Origin: Gammaproteobacteria bacterium
GTDB lineage: Bacteria > Pseudomonadota > Gammaproteobacteria > Chromatiales > Chromatiaceae
Length of the DNA stretch: 5,717 nt
Assembly: GCA_015231665.1 (NCBI GenBank)
Contig: JADGBD010000139.1
Coordinates: forward strand, 1 to 5,717
Direction: 5' to 3'
Shown here: positions 5,415-5,717 of the stretch, piece by piece
Layout of the letters: the number at the start of each line of letters is the position of its first letter
How positions within the stretch are numbered: position 1 is the first letter of the stretch
The notes under the pieces: model-generated
Database searches by the model: none
What the model was told of the DNA's origin: nothing
The model's input: only the letters and a program-made list of their open reading frames with translations
Translations under genes and position numbers: made by a program

Positions 5415-5427
5415 CTGGCTTTGCCAG
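5415..5427 (-). terminator. Hairpin immediately after the histidine phosphatase stop codon
   Basis: CTGGC-TTT-GCCAG is a perfect 5-bp stem with a 3-nt loop, 2 nt past the TAA at 5430-5432 in the minus-strand sense. No U-tract follows, so any termination or 3'-end protection is only suggested by position. Confidence 0.3.
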
Positions 5428-5429
5428 AT

Positions 5430-5717
5430 TTAATCCAACCGGCTGCGGTTGTGAAAATCCAGCTTCAACCCCTGCGGCCCCTGGCGAAACCGGCTGATGC
5501 CGGCGGTATCGATGCGCGCTCGATACCAAGCCAGCGGCGGTGCCTGCAGCACCTGGCCGAGCACGGCGCGGATCACCCCGGCATGGGCCACCACCAGCAG
5601 ATGCTCGCCCGGGTGATCGCGCAACAGGCGCGCAAGCCCTGCGCCGACGCGCTCGCTGAATGCGAGCAAGGGCTCGGCACCCTCGGGGCGATGGTTCAGC
5701 GGATCGGCATAAAAAGC
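5430..5717 (-). CDS. Histidine phosphatase superfamily protein, C-terminal part (5' end outside window)
   Basis: The last 95 residues of a minus-strand gene that stays open to the window edge, so the start and the N-terminal RHG catalytic motif are missing. The visible part begins AFYADPLNHRPEGAEPLLAF, the acidic 'P-G-x-E' region before the helix typical of the family. HLLVVAHAGVIRAVLG then carries the second catalytic His (residue 45 of the fragment). Members act through a phospho-histidine intermediate on small phosphorylated substrates. The size and style fit phosphoglycerate mutase-like or alpha-ribazole phosphatase (CobC-like) enzymes, but the substrate cannot be told without the N-terminus and neighbours. 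The TTG at 5667-5669 is not the start, because family-like sequence continues upstream of it. Confidence 0.88.
   Translation of the reverse strand, partial: AFYADPLNHRPEGAEPLLAFSERVGAGLARLLRDHPGEHLLVVAHAGVIRAVLGQVLQAPPLAWYRARIDTAGISRFRQGPQGLKLDFHNRSRLD

Larger units (their letters stand above)
5073..5429. other. Hairpin-rich intergenic region, no convincing gene
   Basis: About 357 bp between the small HTH-like gene and the histidine phosphatase gene. It is less GC-rich than the flanking coding DNA. It holds perfect hairpins at 5107-5126, 5240-5260, 5302-5314 and 5415-5427, plus a dispersed repeat copy (5375-5407). The open frames here have unbiased third positions, weak starts and no recognisable protein features. 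No tRNA-like fold is evident. The left part must contain the promoter or leader of the small minus-strand gene, unless that gene is read through from the phosphatase gene. Confidence 0.6.

Noticed and set aside
5073..5429. tRNA, CRISPR array or insertion-sequence remnant
   Set aside because: No cloverleaf, no regularly spaced repeats, no transposase-like frame and no target-site duplication could be seen.

Overview
The window looks like ordinary chromosome from a GC-rich gammaproteobacterium. Coding regions have strongly G/C-biased third positions. There is an Aer-type chemoreceptor, a c-di-GMP enzyme and a CAP-family lipoprotein, plus two dispersed non-coding repeats of types common in GC-rich gammaproteobacteria. 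I cannot name a genus from the sequence alone.

Layout, left to right. Positions 1-174 are non-coding and lie downstream of the chemoreceptor gene: a long imperfect inverted repeat (33-117), a short hairpin (117-132) and one copy of a 33-bp dispersed repeat (134-166). A minus-strand gene (175-2142) encodes a membrane energy-taxis receptor with PAS, HAMP and MCP signalling domains and a C-terminal zinc-binding CZB domain. A divergent 285-bp control region (2143-2427) holds a good sigma-54-like promoter facing the receptor gene and several inverted repeats. On the plus strand follow a cytosolic PAS-GGDEF-EAL protein (2428-4131) with a degenerate GGDEF and an intact EAL site, a small 55-residue ORF with an excellent ribosome binding site (4210-4377), and a CAP/SCP-domain lipoprotein (4387-4884). 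These three are probably one transcription unit.

Converging on them is a 58-residue minus-strand gene (4896-5072) with an HTH-like C-terminal half. A non-coding stretch of about 357 bp with several perfect hairpins follows (5073-5429), ending in the second copy of the 33-bp repeat. The right edge cuts a minus-strand histidine phosphatase gene (5430 to beyond 5717).

Functionally, the centre is a divergent pair of PAS sensors. One sends redox or oxygen (and probably zinc or oxidant) information to the flagellar motor, and the other most likely degrades c-di-GMP, so the pair could tie taxis to the motile/sessile decision. That link is inference from arrangement and domain content. I see no mobile element, CRISPR array, tRNA or rRNA, and no clear novel multi-gene system. 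The best leads are the two small genes, the sigma-54-like promoter with its flanking dyads, the PAS/CZB receptor, and the repeat found just past the stop codons of two separate genes.
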